NCBI GenBank assembly: GCA_025526995.1
Contig: JAHLKG010000004.1
Location: forward strand, 682,001-746,000
From: Powellomyces hirtus
Lineage: Eukaryota; Chytridiomycota; Chytridiomycetes; Spizellomycetales; Powellomycetaceae
Length of the DNA stretch: 64,000 nucleotides
Direction: 5' to 3'
Shown here: positions 35,189 through 44,813 of the stretch, one piece after another
How the letters are laid out: the number at the start of each line of letters is the position of its first letter
Numbering within the stretch: position 1 is the stretch's first letter
Program-made: the position numbers and the translations under genes
Notes under the pieces: generated by a model
What the model was told of the DNA's origin: nothing
What the model saw: the letters and a program-made list of their open reading frames with translations, nothing else
Databases searched by the model: none

Positions 35189-35979
35189 ATGGAAGATTTT
35201 CAGGGAATGGAGGAGGTGCGTGGGCATGTTCGCCAGTGGATAGTCTTGGCCAGAGGGAAGGGAATGGAGCATATTGCGAAACGTGGCGTATCTAGAATGT
35301 TGCAAAGAGCAGCCCATGAGTCTGCAGATCAGTAGTGTCGGGATGATTAACCCAGCTCCATCCTGCATTCCGAAATAGAAATCCTTCGTGGTGGATGAGG
35401 TCAACAATGTCATAAAAGAGGTGAGTGACAATACGACGTTCGCCGACGTAACCAATCATTTTGTCTTGGACACATTGCCTAGACAAGTTGGGCATGGACG
35501 GAGAATGGAATTGGACACGCTTACTAACCCGGCTGGTCCTCCATCAAACAGTCGATAGAAAACACACTGCAAAACGCCGCCTACCACCATGGAAAAGTAG
35601 CGCAGTGGAACTCGAACATTGTCGAGCAGTGCTTGAAGAAACTGACGGGGCTGAATAAGCCATTCAAGTACATCGGTAAGGGCTGCGGGTGGTGGCCGGA
35701 GGGCTTGTTAAATCGAGTCAGGGTTCCTAACGGTTCTAATTCCTCTTTTAATTTTTGGATAATGTTTAGTAACGTGCACGATAATGCAAAAGAATGGAGC
35801 GGGTCTCCATGCCGCTTCCAGTTGTTTCTGGGACAATTCCAGTGATGGTAAGGCCTGTTCTTGTCTTCTCGACTTCTCGCGAGAGGTTTGGTTGATCATA
35901 TCTTTCAGGAAACACAACCTACAAATACGAATCGAAAACCATGTACGCCGTCGTGAACGTTTTCGGACTCGCAATCTAG
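35189..35979 (+). CDS. Tctex-1 dynein light chain (DYNLT1 type)
   Basis: Light chain of cytoplasmic dynein and of some axonemal inner-arm dyneins. Five short exons, 35189-35215, 35379-35420, 35552-35675, 35770-35847 and 35909-35979, total 342 nt and encode 113 aa, the exact length of animal DYNLT1. The N-terminus [20 protein letters not shown] matches the family start. [40 protein letters not shown] and [14 protein letters not shown] are hallmark blocks of this fold. Because each exon is small, no single open frame reveals the gene. All four introns keep frame and have GT..AG ends. Confidence 0.96.
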
Positions 35980-36218
35980 AATTTGGACGATTTTTTGGGC
36001 GGAGCACGGCAGCAGTAGTCACGATTGTATATATGCCAAAATCTTGACCGTGACAAAGGAAAAGCCCAAACAGTGTGCTGTCGATCAAGGATGCCAAATA
36101 GCAGGCAAATTAAACTAATGGGTTGTCAGCCCTGAGGCAGCCAAAACGCGTAATGGCACAAATGCCAAATGTACAAGGAACCGTCGATGTATTTATGATG
36201 CAACACAAGAACAATGAT

Positions 36219-37043
36219 TTATTCCTCAACGGCCGTAGTCTGGAGACCTATGAGATACGCGAACAGGAGTTAGCAACATAGCATTTTACTCCCGAAGACG
36301 GATTCTCATCAACCTACCCTTGAAGTTGGTGACGGGGACAAAGGTGACGAAGGTGTAAAGCTTCTCCTTGGCGTCCTCGGCATCGTTGCGGCGTCGGGAC
36401 AGGCGCACGCGGATGCGGTGTGGCACAGCCTTGATTCCCCTCGCCCACACAGCCTTGTTCAAAGAAGGGTCAAGGCGGACATCGGAGGTTCCCATGGTCT
36501 TGGTAGCAAACTCGCGGATGGCCTTGACGGCGGTAGGAGCGCGCTTCTTGAAGGTCCTGCAAGAAACATGGCAAATTCAGAATGAGCAAGGGTGTTTATT
36601 GCCAATTCCCAGTATTCTCGTCCAATGGCAAATGTGCTGAGTCATCTACAGTCACTGGTCCGAACCCATCACTGGATACCTCTCCAGCTGTATTTCGGCT
36701 TGGAGGGCTTCTCTGTCCTTCTGGACGTGGACGGGCCTTTCCTTCCGCTTCCCGACCCTTTGTCACTCCCTTTCAACCGTCCCAAGTTCCATGATTCCGT
36801 TCTTCCTTCTCCTCTAGAATATCAAAATACACACCTTCCGAACACATGCTTGTGCAAGTGAATGGTGTATTCACGAGACACGACCTGCACAGAGAAAACA
36901 ACATTGAAATTTAGTCTCAATGCTCCAAACCTCTCGACTAGAGCCTCCGGTCAGAGGTTCCGTCTGCCACCGAGAGTACGAATATTTACCTCGTTGAGGG
37001 TGCTCTTCTTGGGAGGAGTCTGCTTCTTGTCCTTAGGGGCCAT
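36219..37043 (-). CDS. Large-subunit ribosomal protein eL31
   Basis: Cytosolic 60S protein near the peptide exit tunnel. Exons 36990-37043, 36835-36884, 36318-36556 and 36219-36247 total 372 nt (123 aa). Conserved blocks: [20 protein letters not shown] joined across introns, [40 protein letters not shown] and [20 protein letters not shown]. The last exon is nine codons (LQTTAVEE). The intron-dense structure and biased codons are as in uL13. Confidence 0.97.
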
Positions 37044-37283
37044 TGCGAATTCACGTTACAAGGCGGAAGAGGGTCCAACGGGCGGATCGCTCGTTGCCAA
37101 ACTTTTCTGCCTCGCCCCGTCCAGGTCACGCCTCTGGCCAATCCAGCCAATCAGAACAGAGTGGCGCGTGAATGTGGCGCAGGATCGAGAACGCGTAAGC
37201 GACTTCCTATCCCCGCTCGGACATTTTGACCAAGGCGCGACCTGTGTGCATTTTTTATAGGGTTTTCTCGGCATATTTTAGCC

Positions 37284-38444
37284 ATGCTGTCGATGCAGAG
37301 TGTCACTTCATTGTTGGGAAGTGGAGATTCACCCGCTCTATGTGGTACTCGGCTAAGTCTGTCACGGGGCAGAACAGCCTCGTTACCCGGAGGGGGCGCA
37401 TCGCTGACCGGACTGTGCAGCGTTAGATCTCAACTCAGTCTGGCAGCACATCGGTCAATCGCAACCTTGGAAAAACGGAAGAAGAAGGGGAGAATGAAAG
37501 AGAACCGGAATTCGCAAAGTTCGCCGAAATCTTCCAGCAGCGAGACGTCCGGTAGTGAGAATGTTTTGACCTCCAAAACAACTCGCCGTGTTCAGACCTC
37601 AATGGAAGAAATGAACGCCACCCGCTCTGCGATCCATTTATACACGAAGCAGAAAAGAGTGTTTGCCAGCAGAGCCGCCAATTGCGCTGCAGATAAGAAG
37701 AGATGTACCGGAGCGAAAACGGCCTCGTCATCCTCACACTCGTCAACAGGCACAGCGCAGCTCTTTCCACTCCAGTATGCATCTATCACACCCATTGGAA
37801 AAACAAGTTCTATTTCGAGTGTGAATTTGGAGCCGCCATCACCGAGAGTTGTGCTGCCACGATGCGCCACTGCTGGCAGAGCTCGCAAGCCTCTGCGGCT
37901 GGCTGTGACTCCAATGGTGGAGACGTTCGAAGGTATGTTTAATAGTCGGGTCCAAATAAGGGCAAAGTTCCCTTAGCTAATATTCGCGCATAGGTTTAGA
38001 TGCGGATTCCCTGATGGGCTCACTAAAGGTACTCATTTTCTACTGCACAGCATGTGAATAGCTGTTGTTCGCAAGCTTAGCGGATTTGTTTGATCACCAA
38101 TGCACAGAATCGACGAGACTTGCGGAAGCGCCTGAAGGAACATGGTTAGTTCCCCTCAATGCCCCCAAAACTGACTTGCGTAAAGGCTAGATCACTAAGC
38201 TCAGACCCATACAGCGGCAACTGTCAAGGAAATCAGCGCTCAGGAAGCTATGCAGGTTGCGCAAATGCTAGAACGAGAACAGAGGAACGCCAGCCGAAAT
38301 GCCCGATTGGAGCGACGCGCGGAAATTATCTGTTTGAACAACATCTTGAAGCATATTGAGGAACAGGACTGGTGGCGTCGCAGTGGTGGTGGGTGTTCCG
38401 ATCGTGAAAAGGATCAGTTCATAGAGCGGAACAACGCAGTTTAG
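37284..38444 (+). CDS. Orphan protein with C-terminal coiled coil
   Basis: Exons 37284-37932, 37994-38028, 38108-38144 and 38215-38444 total 951 nt (316 aa). I do not recognise the family. Residues 1-215 are low-complexity and S/T/R-rich with a basic patch (LEKRKKKGRMKENR). The spliced part forms LMGSLKNRRDLRKRLKEHAA and then a charged helix (ISAQEAMQVAQMLEREQRNA, RLERRAEIICLNNILKHIEE) likely to be a coiled coil. The start lies 240 bp from the eL31 start on the other strand, so the two share a divergent promoter; a TATA-like TTTTATAG lies at about 37254. It is unclear whether the first ATG is used; a later in-frame Met is possible. Confidence 0.65.
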
Positions 38445-38677
38445 GATATGCAGAATAGCAGATAGACCCTTCATTAGACATTAGCTTGAGTTTGGGTGGC
38501 TCAGATGATGAAAATGGCATTTGGTGCCACTTGAAGTGTGCATGAAATGTCTCGATATGCATTTTCATACTACAACGCTCCGCGGGCGGATAAATCAGCT
38601 GACAGAAGAGAGCTGTTACAAATAATTCCATACTTCTCTGCGTGAGTGTAAAAAGAAAATGGTTTTCTATGGGGAAG

Positions 38678-40227
38678 CTACATCATTATCTTCAGTCTGC
38701 TTCTAACCTCCCTAGCGACTTCCTCAACAGGAACCACGGCAAATTCACCCTTGATCGACAGCCTGTGCCACGCGACACCATACAATTTTGCACATTCTTC
38801 TGCCCTGATCAGCAAATTTCTAGCCGCGGTGGCCAGCTTATTGTCATTCCCGCCGTTGCTGCCGTCCGCACCTTCGTATCCCCATCCCCTCATTTTCGTG
38901 CAGCAAGCCCATGGGCCTAAAGGATCATTGAACGCCGCGTCCAGCAAAACCAGGAGAACATCAATGGGAACCCGCTGACCCCACCGATCAGCCGCAAGAG
39001 CCGCTTGGAAGCCCTTATCGATCGTCGACCACAGGCATCCGTAGATGCGGGAGGCATCCAGACACGCAACCAGCGTCTCGGGTCTGTGGGCCCGAACCGA
39101 CAGATCCGCGCCCTGCATCAACGTCGCAGGTGGATCTTCCACATCGCACAATGCGGGAAGGTTGAACGCGTGCCCGTGCATCGCAGCTTGCCGGTGGAGT
39201 TCCGAATTAAGTTTCAACCAGGTTGTATCTTTGGCCAGCTGTTGTTGCAATTGAAGCGAACTGTATTCTCCGCGGGTCATGTTGTTAGTGCGTTCCATAC
39301 GGAGGGATCGCAGGCTTGCACCATCGGACACGTCCCGTTCCGATTGGTCGTCGGGAACAACAGCCCCGGAACTCCATTCTGTGTTGCTAGCGTCCACGCC
39401 ACCTGCATTGCCGCCGCCAGTACCACCACCAGAATGCTGCAAACCGTACTTGATGACGAAATCTCGCAACACACCCACAGTGGCCCAACATCCATCCTCG
39501 TAGTAGTCGAGCGCGGTACGGAAGGCACTGTAGATTATCTTCTGCATAGCTTCGCGTTTCAGAGCTCGCACCGGTGCCGCGCGGTTAGGTGCGCGGGACT
39601 CTCCACCATCGGTTCGGCTCACGGCGTCATCGTCTTCTTGGCCCAACTCGCTGATTGCGCCAGCATCGGACGGGCTGACCATCGTGGCTCCGCCGCCCGA
39701 TGCCCGCGCCAGCTTGGACCCGTAATGCATCTCGAGGATGTTTCCAAGTGCCAGCGGATCCAGATGTACAATGTCGGAGAGTGTAGGAGCCCTGCACATC
39801 GGCGGCGGTAATCTAAGCACGCAAGTAATTCCTCGCATGCAAATGCGTATGTTACATACCTGTGTCCCCAGCATTCCGCCTCCTCGATTGACTCTTGAAA
39901 CCTCTTGGTGCGCTTCTGGATGTACTTCTGCACCAAGTCTCTGTATCCATGGGACAAGTTTCGCACGACATGGAGCTCTGGCGCACAAGCATTGACAACC
40001 TTCAGTAGGAGCGGCGTTGGAAAGTGTTCCAGTATCCCGAGTGTGGTAGGCTGATTGAGCGTCGGGGTAGCGACAGCGGGCGATCCCGGATTGGACGCTG
40101 AGGAGATGACAGACGCCTTCTTGGTCAGCCGCCAGGATGCTGACGCCGTTTTGTTCTCTGTCACTGCGTTGGCCGATGCAAGTACCATTCTGGCGTCCTC
40201 GGCTGCTGCTCCACCTCGATTGCGCAT
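38678..40227 (-). CDS. Orphan protein, possible F-box-like N-terminus
   Basis: Exons 39860-40227 and 38678-39812 total 1503 nt (500 aa). A region near residues 60-110 (LGILEHFPTPLLLKVVNACA followed by VVRNLSHGYRDLVQKYIQKR) has the length and leucine spacing of an F-box, but the match is weak. The rest looks like a mostly helical, folded domain with a disordered G/S-rich insert (HSGGGTGGGNAGG) and a tryptophan/cysteine-rich part (PLGPWACCTKMRGWGYEGAD). The long length and good codon use across exon 2, and the spliced frame, support a real gene. No function can be assigned. Confidence 0.68.
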
Positions 40228-40679
40228 TCAGAAAATGAAAGTGCTTTGAAAATGTTTGTTACGATTGCTGTGTGTCGAGACTTGTCACGTCGATGATCCC
40301 TTTCGGCTTTGGTGGTTGCGAGGGACTAAATAAGACTACCATCCTTTGTATGTGTCTTGATTGTGACTAAATAAGACTGCTTGTTATGCGTGTCTTGATT
40401 GAGGCGTCCGTCAAGACACGAGGGTCTTCGTTGACACTTCTTTGGATACCGGCGGAGTTTTGCCCGAAGCAATTGGTAAGCAGTGGCTTGCACATCTGGA
40501 CACTTCCTGCAGGAATGCGAGTGACACTGACACGTATCACGAGAATGATGATAAAAGCTTTTTTTTTGTTCCAAAGAGAATTAAGGAGCGGATGAACTAT
40601 GTACTAAAAACTTTGAAAAAAAGAGTGGTATCATAAAAACAAGGAAGATATGTGACATAGAAAGTCAAGCTGAAGTCGC
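40228..40679. other. Intergenic: orphan gene promoter and kinase 3' flank
   Basis: An imperfect direct repeat occurs at 40327-40395 (two copies of a TAAATAAGACT...GTGTCTTGATTG block). No gene was seen. Confidence 0.45.
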
Positions 40680-42332
40680 CTAGAAATATGCGCTCTCAGC
40701 AACGTAGCTGAAGCCATCGAAATGATGAAGAGGGTCGTCAACAGTCAAATTGTTCGCCGACTTGATTGGAACGCCGAGCTCGGCAGGGGACTCCATCGGC
40801 ATTGAGGTGAAGCAATCGTCAAAGTGCGATATGTCGGCCGGATCGTTCAATGTGGGAACAAGCGGCGGTGTCACTTGCAAAGCGGCTAGCTTCTTCCAAT
40901 CCAATTTCCGGAAAAAGTTGTGCTTCTTGACGGGCAATGCCCCTTCCGGTCCGGATCCAAGTCGCTTGACTGGATTCTTCTGCAGAAGCCTGTTGCAGAT
41001 GTCCCGCGCATTCACAGTCATGTACTTTGGCCACAAAATCTTCTTCTTCAAAATCCCATCCATGATCTTCTTGCGATTGTTGCCAGTGAATGGTGGACTT
41101 CCCGTCAACATGTCAAATAGCATGACACCAAGCGACCAGTAATCAACGGCCTTATCGTAACCCTCAGTCCGGTGGTCGTCCAGCACCTCGGGTGCCATAA
41201 ATTCAATCGTTCCGCAGACTGTTCGAGCATCCAAAGCCACTTTCGATAGTCCAAAATCGGTAAGCAGAACATGTCCATCGGCGTTCAAGAGCACGTTTTC
41301 CGGTTTCAAGTCTCGGTAGATGATGCCCAGGTCATGCAAATGCTCGAGCGCGAGCAGAAGCTCTGCGATGTAAAAGCATGCAACATCCTCGGCAAACATC
41401 TTCTCTCTGGCCAGATATGTGAAGAGCTCGCCTCCAGAGGCGTAACTGAGAATCAAGTACAGCTTCTCGTCGGTTTGGAAAGCGTAGTGAAGGCTGACAA
41501 TGAAAGGGTGGTTGGAAACATCTTCCAAAATCCCTCGTTCGTTTCTCGTGTGCTCGGCGTCCTTGCCGTGAAGCACAATGCTAGCCTTTTTGAGAACCTT
41601 CATCGCATACAGGTCGTCCCCCATGATAGCCATCAGAGTGGGCTTTTTGCGCACCAAGAACACCTTGCCATAGGCGCCTTTGCCGATAACGCTCATGACC
41701 TGGAAGTCGGACAAGCCCACTTTCTTTGGTCTCAGAGCGTTCACGGGTACTGAGTCTTTTGTGTCGGCAGTGAAATCATGGATAGCCAAGACCTGCGAGA
41801 CATCTGCTGGTTCAGCAAAGGAGAGCCGCAAGCCGGAAAGCGGAGAGTCGATTGATGATGGTGATGCGTCATCGTCGGATGCAAGCCGATCAGGTGTAGC
41901 GACGGTTTCGATGCGAATTATCGGCTCGTTTGGGACAGGATTGAATTTGGAAGGGCCGTTGGTACGCTTCAGTCGCGCGAGCACCGTTGACGACGAAGCT
42001 GAAGTTTGCACAATCGTAAGTCGTTCATTAATGATGAGCAGAAGCATGGTTGAAGGAAAACGGTAGACTTTCTGCTTACCATCCGAGTCTACGTCTTCGC
42101 TGTTCGAGGTAGTGTCGCTTCCAACGGAATCAAATCGCTCGTCGGTGTCAAAAGCGAAAACAGCTCCATGCCCGTCTTCGTCATCGTCGTCATCGTGGTT
42201 CACCTCATGATGTTCAGCTCGGCAACGCGAGTCGGCATGGGCGGATTCCGGAGAAGCACATCTTTTGGCATCATTCTGTTTGACGGCAGCAGCTTTTTCG
42301 ACAGCGTGTTTCCGCCATATTTTGGAAGGCAT
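40680..42332 (-). CDS. AGC-family protein kinase, S6K-like
   Basis: Serine/threonine kinase. Exons 42080-42332 and 40680-41998 give 523 aa. The 81-nt intron (41999-42079) has perfect GT..AG ends but no stop, so a 550-aa retained form is possible. The N-terminal 180 residues are acidic and disordered. The kinase domain begins near residue 183: GKGAYGKVFLV, YAMKVLKK, YRDLKPENVLL, LTDFGLSKVAL, activation loop TVCGTIEFMAPE with the PDK1-site threonine, and DYWSLGVMLFDMLTGSPPFT. The tail has an AGC turn region and the hydrophobic motif FDGFSYVAESAY (FxxFSY). The TVCGTIEF loop and FSY motif fit S6K/Psk1-type kinases under TORC1 better than PKA or PKC. Regulation by TORC1 is inferred. Confidence 0.93.
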   Translation of the reverse strand: MPSKIWRKHAVEKAAAVKQNDAKRCASPESAHADSRCRAEHHEVNHDDDDDEDGHGAVFAFDTDERFDSVGSDTTSNSEDVDSDGKQKVYRFPSTMLLLIINERLTIVQTSASSSTVLARLKRTNGPSKFNPVPNEPIIRIETVATPDRLASDDDASPSSIDSPLSGLRLSFAEPADVSQVLAIHDFTADTKDSVPVNALRPKKVGLSDFQVMSVIGKGAYGKVFLVRKKPTLMAIMGDDLYAMKVLKKASIVLHGKDAEHTRNERGILEDVSNHPFIVSLHYAFQTDEKLYLILSYASGGELFTYLAREKMFAEDVACFYIAELLLALEHLHDLGIIYRDLKPENVLLNADGHVLLTDFGLSKVALDARTVCGTIEFMAPEVLDDHRTEGYDKAVDYWSLGVMLFDMLTGSPPFTGNNRKKIMDGILKKKILWPKYMTVNARDICNRLLQKNPVKRLGSGPEGALPVKKHNFFRKLDWKKLAALQVTPPLVPTLNDPADISHFDDCFTSMPMESPAELGVPIKSANNLTVDDPLHHFDGFSYVAESAYF

Positions 42333-43484
42333 TGCGGCCTTCAGTTGCCCGAACGGAGACGACGGTCGTGAAATGGTGGCGGGAGACTTTTAGTGTTCAG
42401 AAGCAGCTATAGAGGATGCAACCGTTGCAAACTATATAGCTATAACTTGTAGAATCTCCAACGAGGGATAGGCCGCTAGTTCAACGGCGGCTGCAGAGGG
42501 AGTGTGGGGAGAAAGGGACAAGGATAAGGAAGGAGAAGGGGCGAGTGGAGTTAAGTGTCATAGGGAGGGAGTTGGTTGCTGGAGGTCGGGTTCGAGTTTC
42601 TGGCGAAGCTGGGGCGGTGGGGCGGGGGGATAAGGGCCAACGAGATATTACTGTATGATAAGAGAAACGTGCGGCAAGAAGAAACGATGACTTTTTCCTG
42701 ATGGTGGATAGACTTTTTTTTTCCCCCAACGCTGGTGTGGAATGAATCCAAGGGGGTGTGTCACTTTCGAATTCCCAACAAAGAGGCCACGTGTTTGCGC
42801 TGATGAGCTAATAATAGCCAAGTCACGTGCCTGGCTAAACTCCGCTCGACGTTCGTTCTCTCGATTGGGGAAAAGGACGATGTCCTTCTCCAAGATTCTA
42901 TTCCTCCCACCATCCTCACCGCGGCATTCCCGTATTGCTGAAAACCAGCATTGCGTTGACGTGCGATCCTGGTGTTTCCCGAAGGATGCAGCTCTAGTCA
43001 CCCAATGCTGCACTTCGCGGTCGCCAAGATAGTATCGGTGTTTGCTGACGTGAGATATTTGCCTGCTTGGCGTTGAGGTATATGCGAAGATGATGGAAAA
43101 ATTTAGCTGTTATTGGACGAAATGCGGCGTTTGTGATTAAATCCGGACAAGTGTTTGGTCCCGTCAGTCTATTTGTGTTTATGCGCGGTTATGTGGTAAT
43201 CGTGGCGTGGTGCCTCCGAAGCCCTATAGGCATATTGTTCTTCTCGGTCGTCTTAACTCTAATTGTGCTTCCAAACATTGCAATTAAAATTTGTTGCTCT
43301 CAGTCTATCTTTGTATTTTCAAATCATGCATGCACATTATCTTGGCATTGCGGTTTGGGACTCAACATAAAAAGAGCGCGGGTTCTCCTTCCTCCCGTCT
43401 TCTCGCAACTTACGTTTCCTTATCCGACTTGCACGTATATCAATACCCTCCGTAGTACCTTTATACCAAATCATACCCTCAACC
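42333..43484. other. Long intergenic region upstream of the GPI-type protein
   Basis: Shared upstream region of the kinase (-) and the secreted protein (+). Short overlapping frames exist on both strands but none shows conserved features or splicing that adds one. A TATA-like CATAAAAAGAG lies at 43366-43376, about 110 bp before the next start. Confidence 0.4.
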
Positions 43485-44534
43485 ATGCATCTCGTACCAA
43501 TTACTCTACTGACTCTGGCCGCGACGCCCGCCATAGCTGGCCTTGTGCCACGGGCAGCGAATGATAACAAGCTGGAGGGCAAGAAACGCTGGATGGATGC
43601 CCGCGTCAAGGCCAAGAAATTTGACATTCGCACGCAAAACGGAAACTCTACCGGGTTCCGGTACACACTCAGCACGTCGGGTTTCCCCCGCTTCAGAGTC
43701 GAGATGTACAATGGCAAGCAGCAGGAAGAGTGCAGCCCTACCTATACCTACGCTGTCGGCATCCACCGCGTTGTCGAAGTCAACAATACGATCGGCTGGA
43801 GAGACAGTACTTCGTTCTTGGACCTCAAGAACGGAAACTGGACTGCATTTACTCTCTCGAACGAGACAGCCACCTCTGGCGAGCCCATCACCAAGCTGTC
43901 CAGTACATATACCCCGTTGGTGAACACCAACAGCGCCTCGGTGGTGCTCTATACCCATTTATCTACGCAAAATGCGATTCTTCCCGGCTCGTCTGCGGTG
44001 TTGCGTCCCAATTCGCTCAAGTATGGGATTGACGTCAACAACTTTCCCTACAAGTATGTGAACTCGTCCCTTGCGTTCATCAAAGCCATCTACGCCGTGT
44101 CGACCCGAAACGCCGTCAATGCCACCTCCATCTCGCTCGGCGCTGCAGGAACTTTCACATGGGACGCCGCGCTCGACATCACTACCAAGTCGGGTGCCGT
44201 TGTCAAAGGAAGCATTAAGGCAACCCAACTCATTGTCCCTCAGCTTGACGGCCGTGAACAGTTTGCCCTCAACAACGAGAACGACGATGATGGTGAAAGC
44301 GGCGATGTCACCAACGGAAAAGAGACCGTCAGTCTTGTTGTGTTCAACGTCACCGCGACTGGCACAAACGCCATCCATGCGAAGAAGGTCAGCTGGGATC
44401 CAGAGATGGCCGTCTACACTGCATTCCAAGGCGACCAGATCGTGACCTCGCCCTCTGCCGCGGTCCGCTTCGCCTCGCCGATGCACGCTGCCGCCCTTGT
44501 GGCTTTCGGATGGGTCGTCGGATGGTTGATTTGA
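43485..44534 (+). CDS. Secreted, probably GPI-anchored surface protein (orphan)
   Basis: Intronless, 349 aa. A signal peptide (MHLVPITLLTLAATPAIAG) opens the protein. The ectodomain has many N-glycosylation sequons (NGNSTG, NNTIG, NWTAF, NETAT, NSSLA, NATSI, NVTATG) and no transmembrane helix until the end. The C-terminal 20 residues are hydrophobic (AALVAFGWVVGWL) after a short spacer, as for a GPI attachment signal. Sequence blocks such as SLKYGIDVNNFPYKYVNSSL and AKKVSWDPEMAVYTAF look conserved, but I cannot name the family. A wall or zoospore surface role is inferred only from location. Confidence 0.78.
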   Translation: MHLVPITLLTLAATPAIAGLVPRAANDNKLEGKKRWMDARVKAKKFDIRTQNGNSTGFRYTLSTSGFPRFRVEMYNGKQQEECSPTYTYAVGIHRVVEVNNTIGWRDSTSFLDLKNGNWTAFTLSNETATSGEPITKLSSTYTPLVNTNSASVVLYTHLSTQNAILPGSSAVLRPNSLKYGIDVNNFPYKYVNSSLAFIKAIYAVSTRNAVNATSISLGAAGTFTWDAALDITTKSGAVVKGSIKATQLIVPQLDGREQFALNNENDDDGESGDVTNGKETVSLVVFNVTATGTNAIHAKKVSWDPEMAVYTAFQGDQIVTSPSAAVRFASPMHAAALVAFGWVVGWLI

Positions 44535-44813
44535 ACGTAATGCTGTAAATCTATACCCTGTGCCCGTCCTATTATCCTCTTTCTAGTGATATCCCCGTAT
44601 TCTATCGTTGTCAGTACTATCTAACCATATCAAGCAGATCTTTCAATAAAATTGTGTTTATCCAAATACAAGAGTGCATACGTTCACGATCGAGGATGCT
44701 ATCTGGAATTTGCTTGATTCATAGCCTAGATTAAATACATAGTGATTCTAATCATAGCGCCGACATGGCAAGTGTCCTGATGAGATAAATATGAGACTTC
44801 AAGATCTCAGAAA

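Noticed and set aside
39005..39811. 268-aa frame antisense to the orphan F-box-like gene
   Set aside because: Fully inside the sense gene, with no spliced continuation or motif.
42648..43032. Overlapping short frames on both strands (121 and 96 aa)
   Set aside because: Neither shows motifs, conserved composition or spliced extension.
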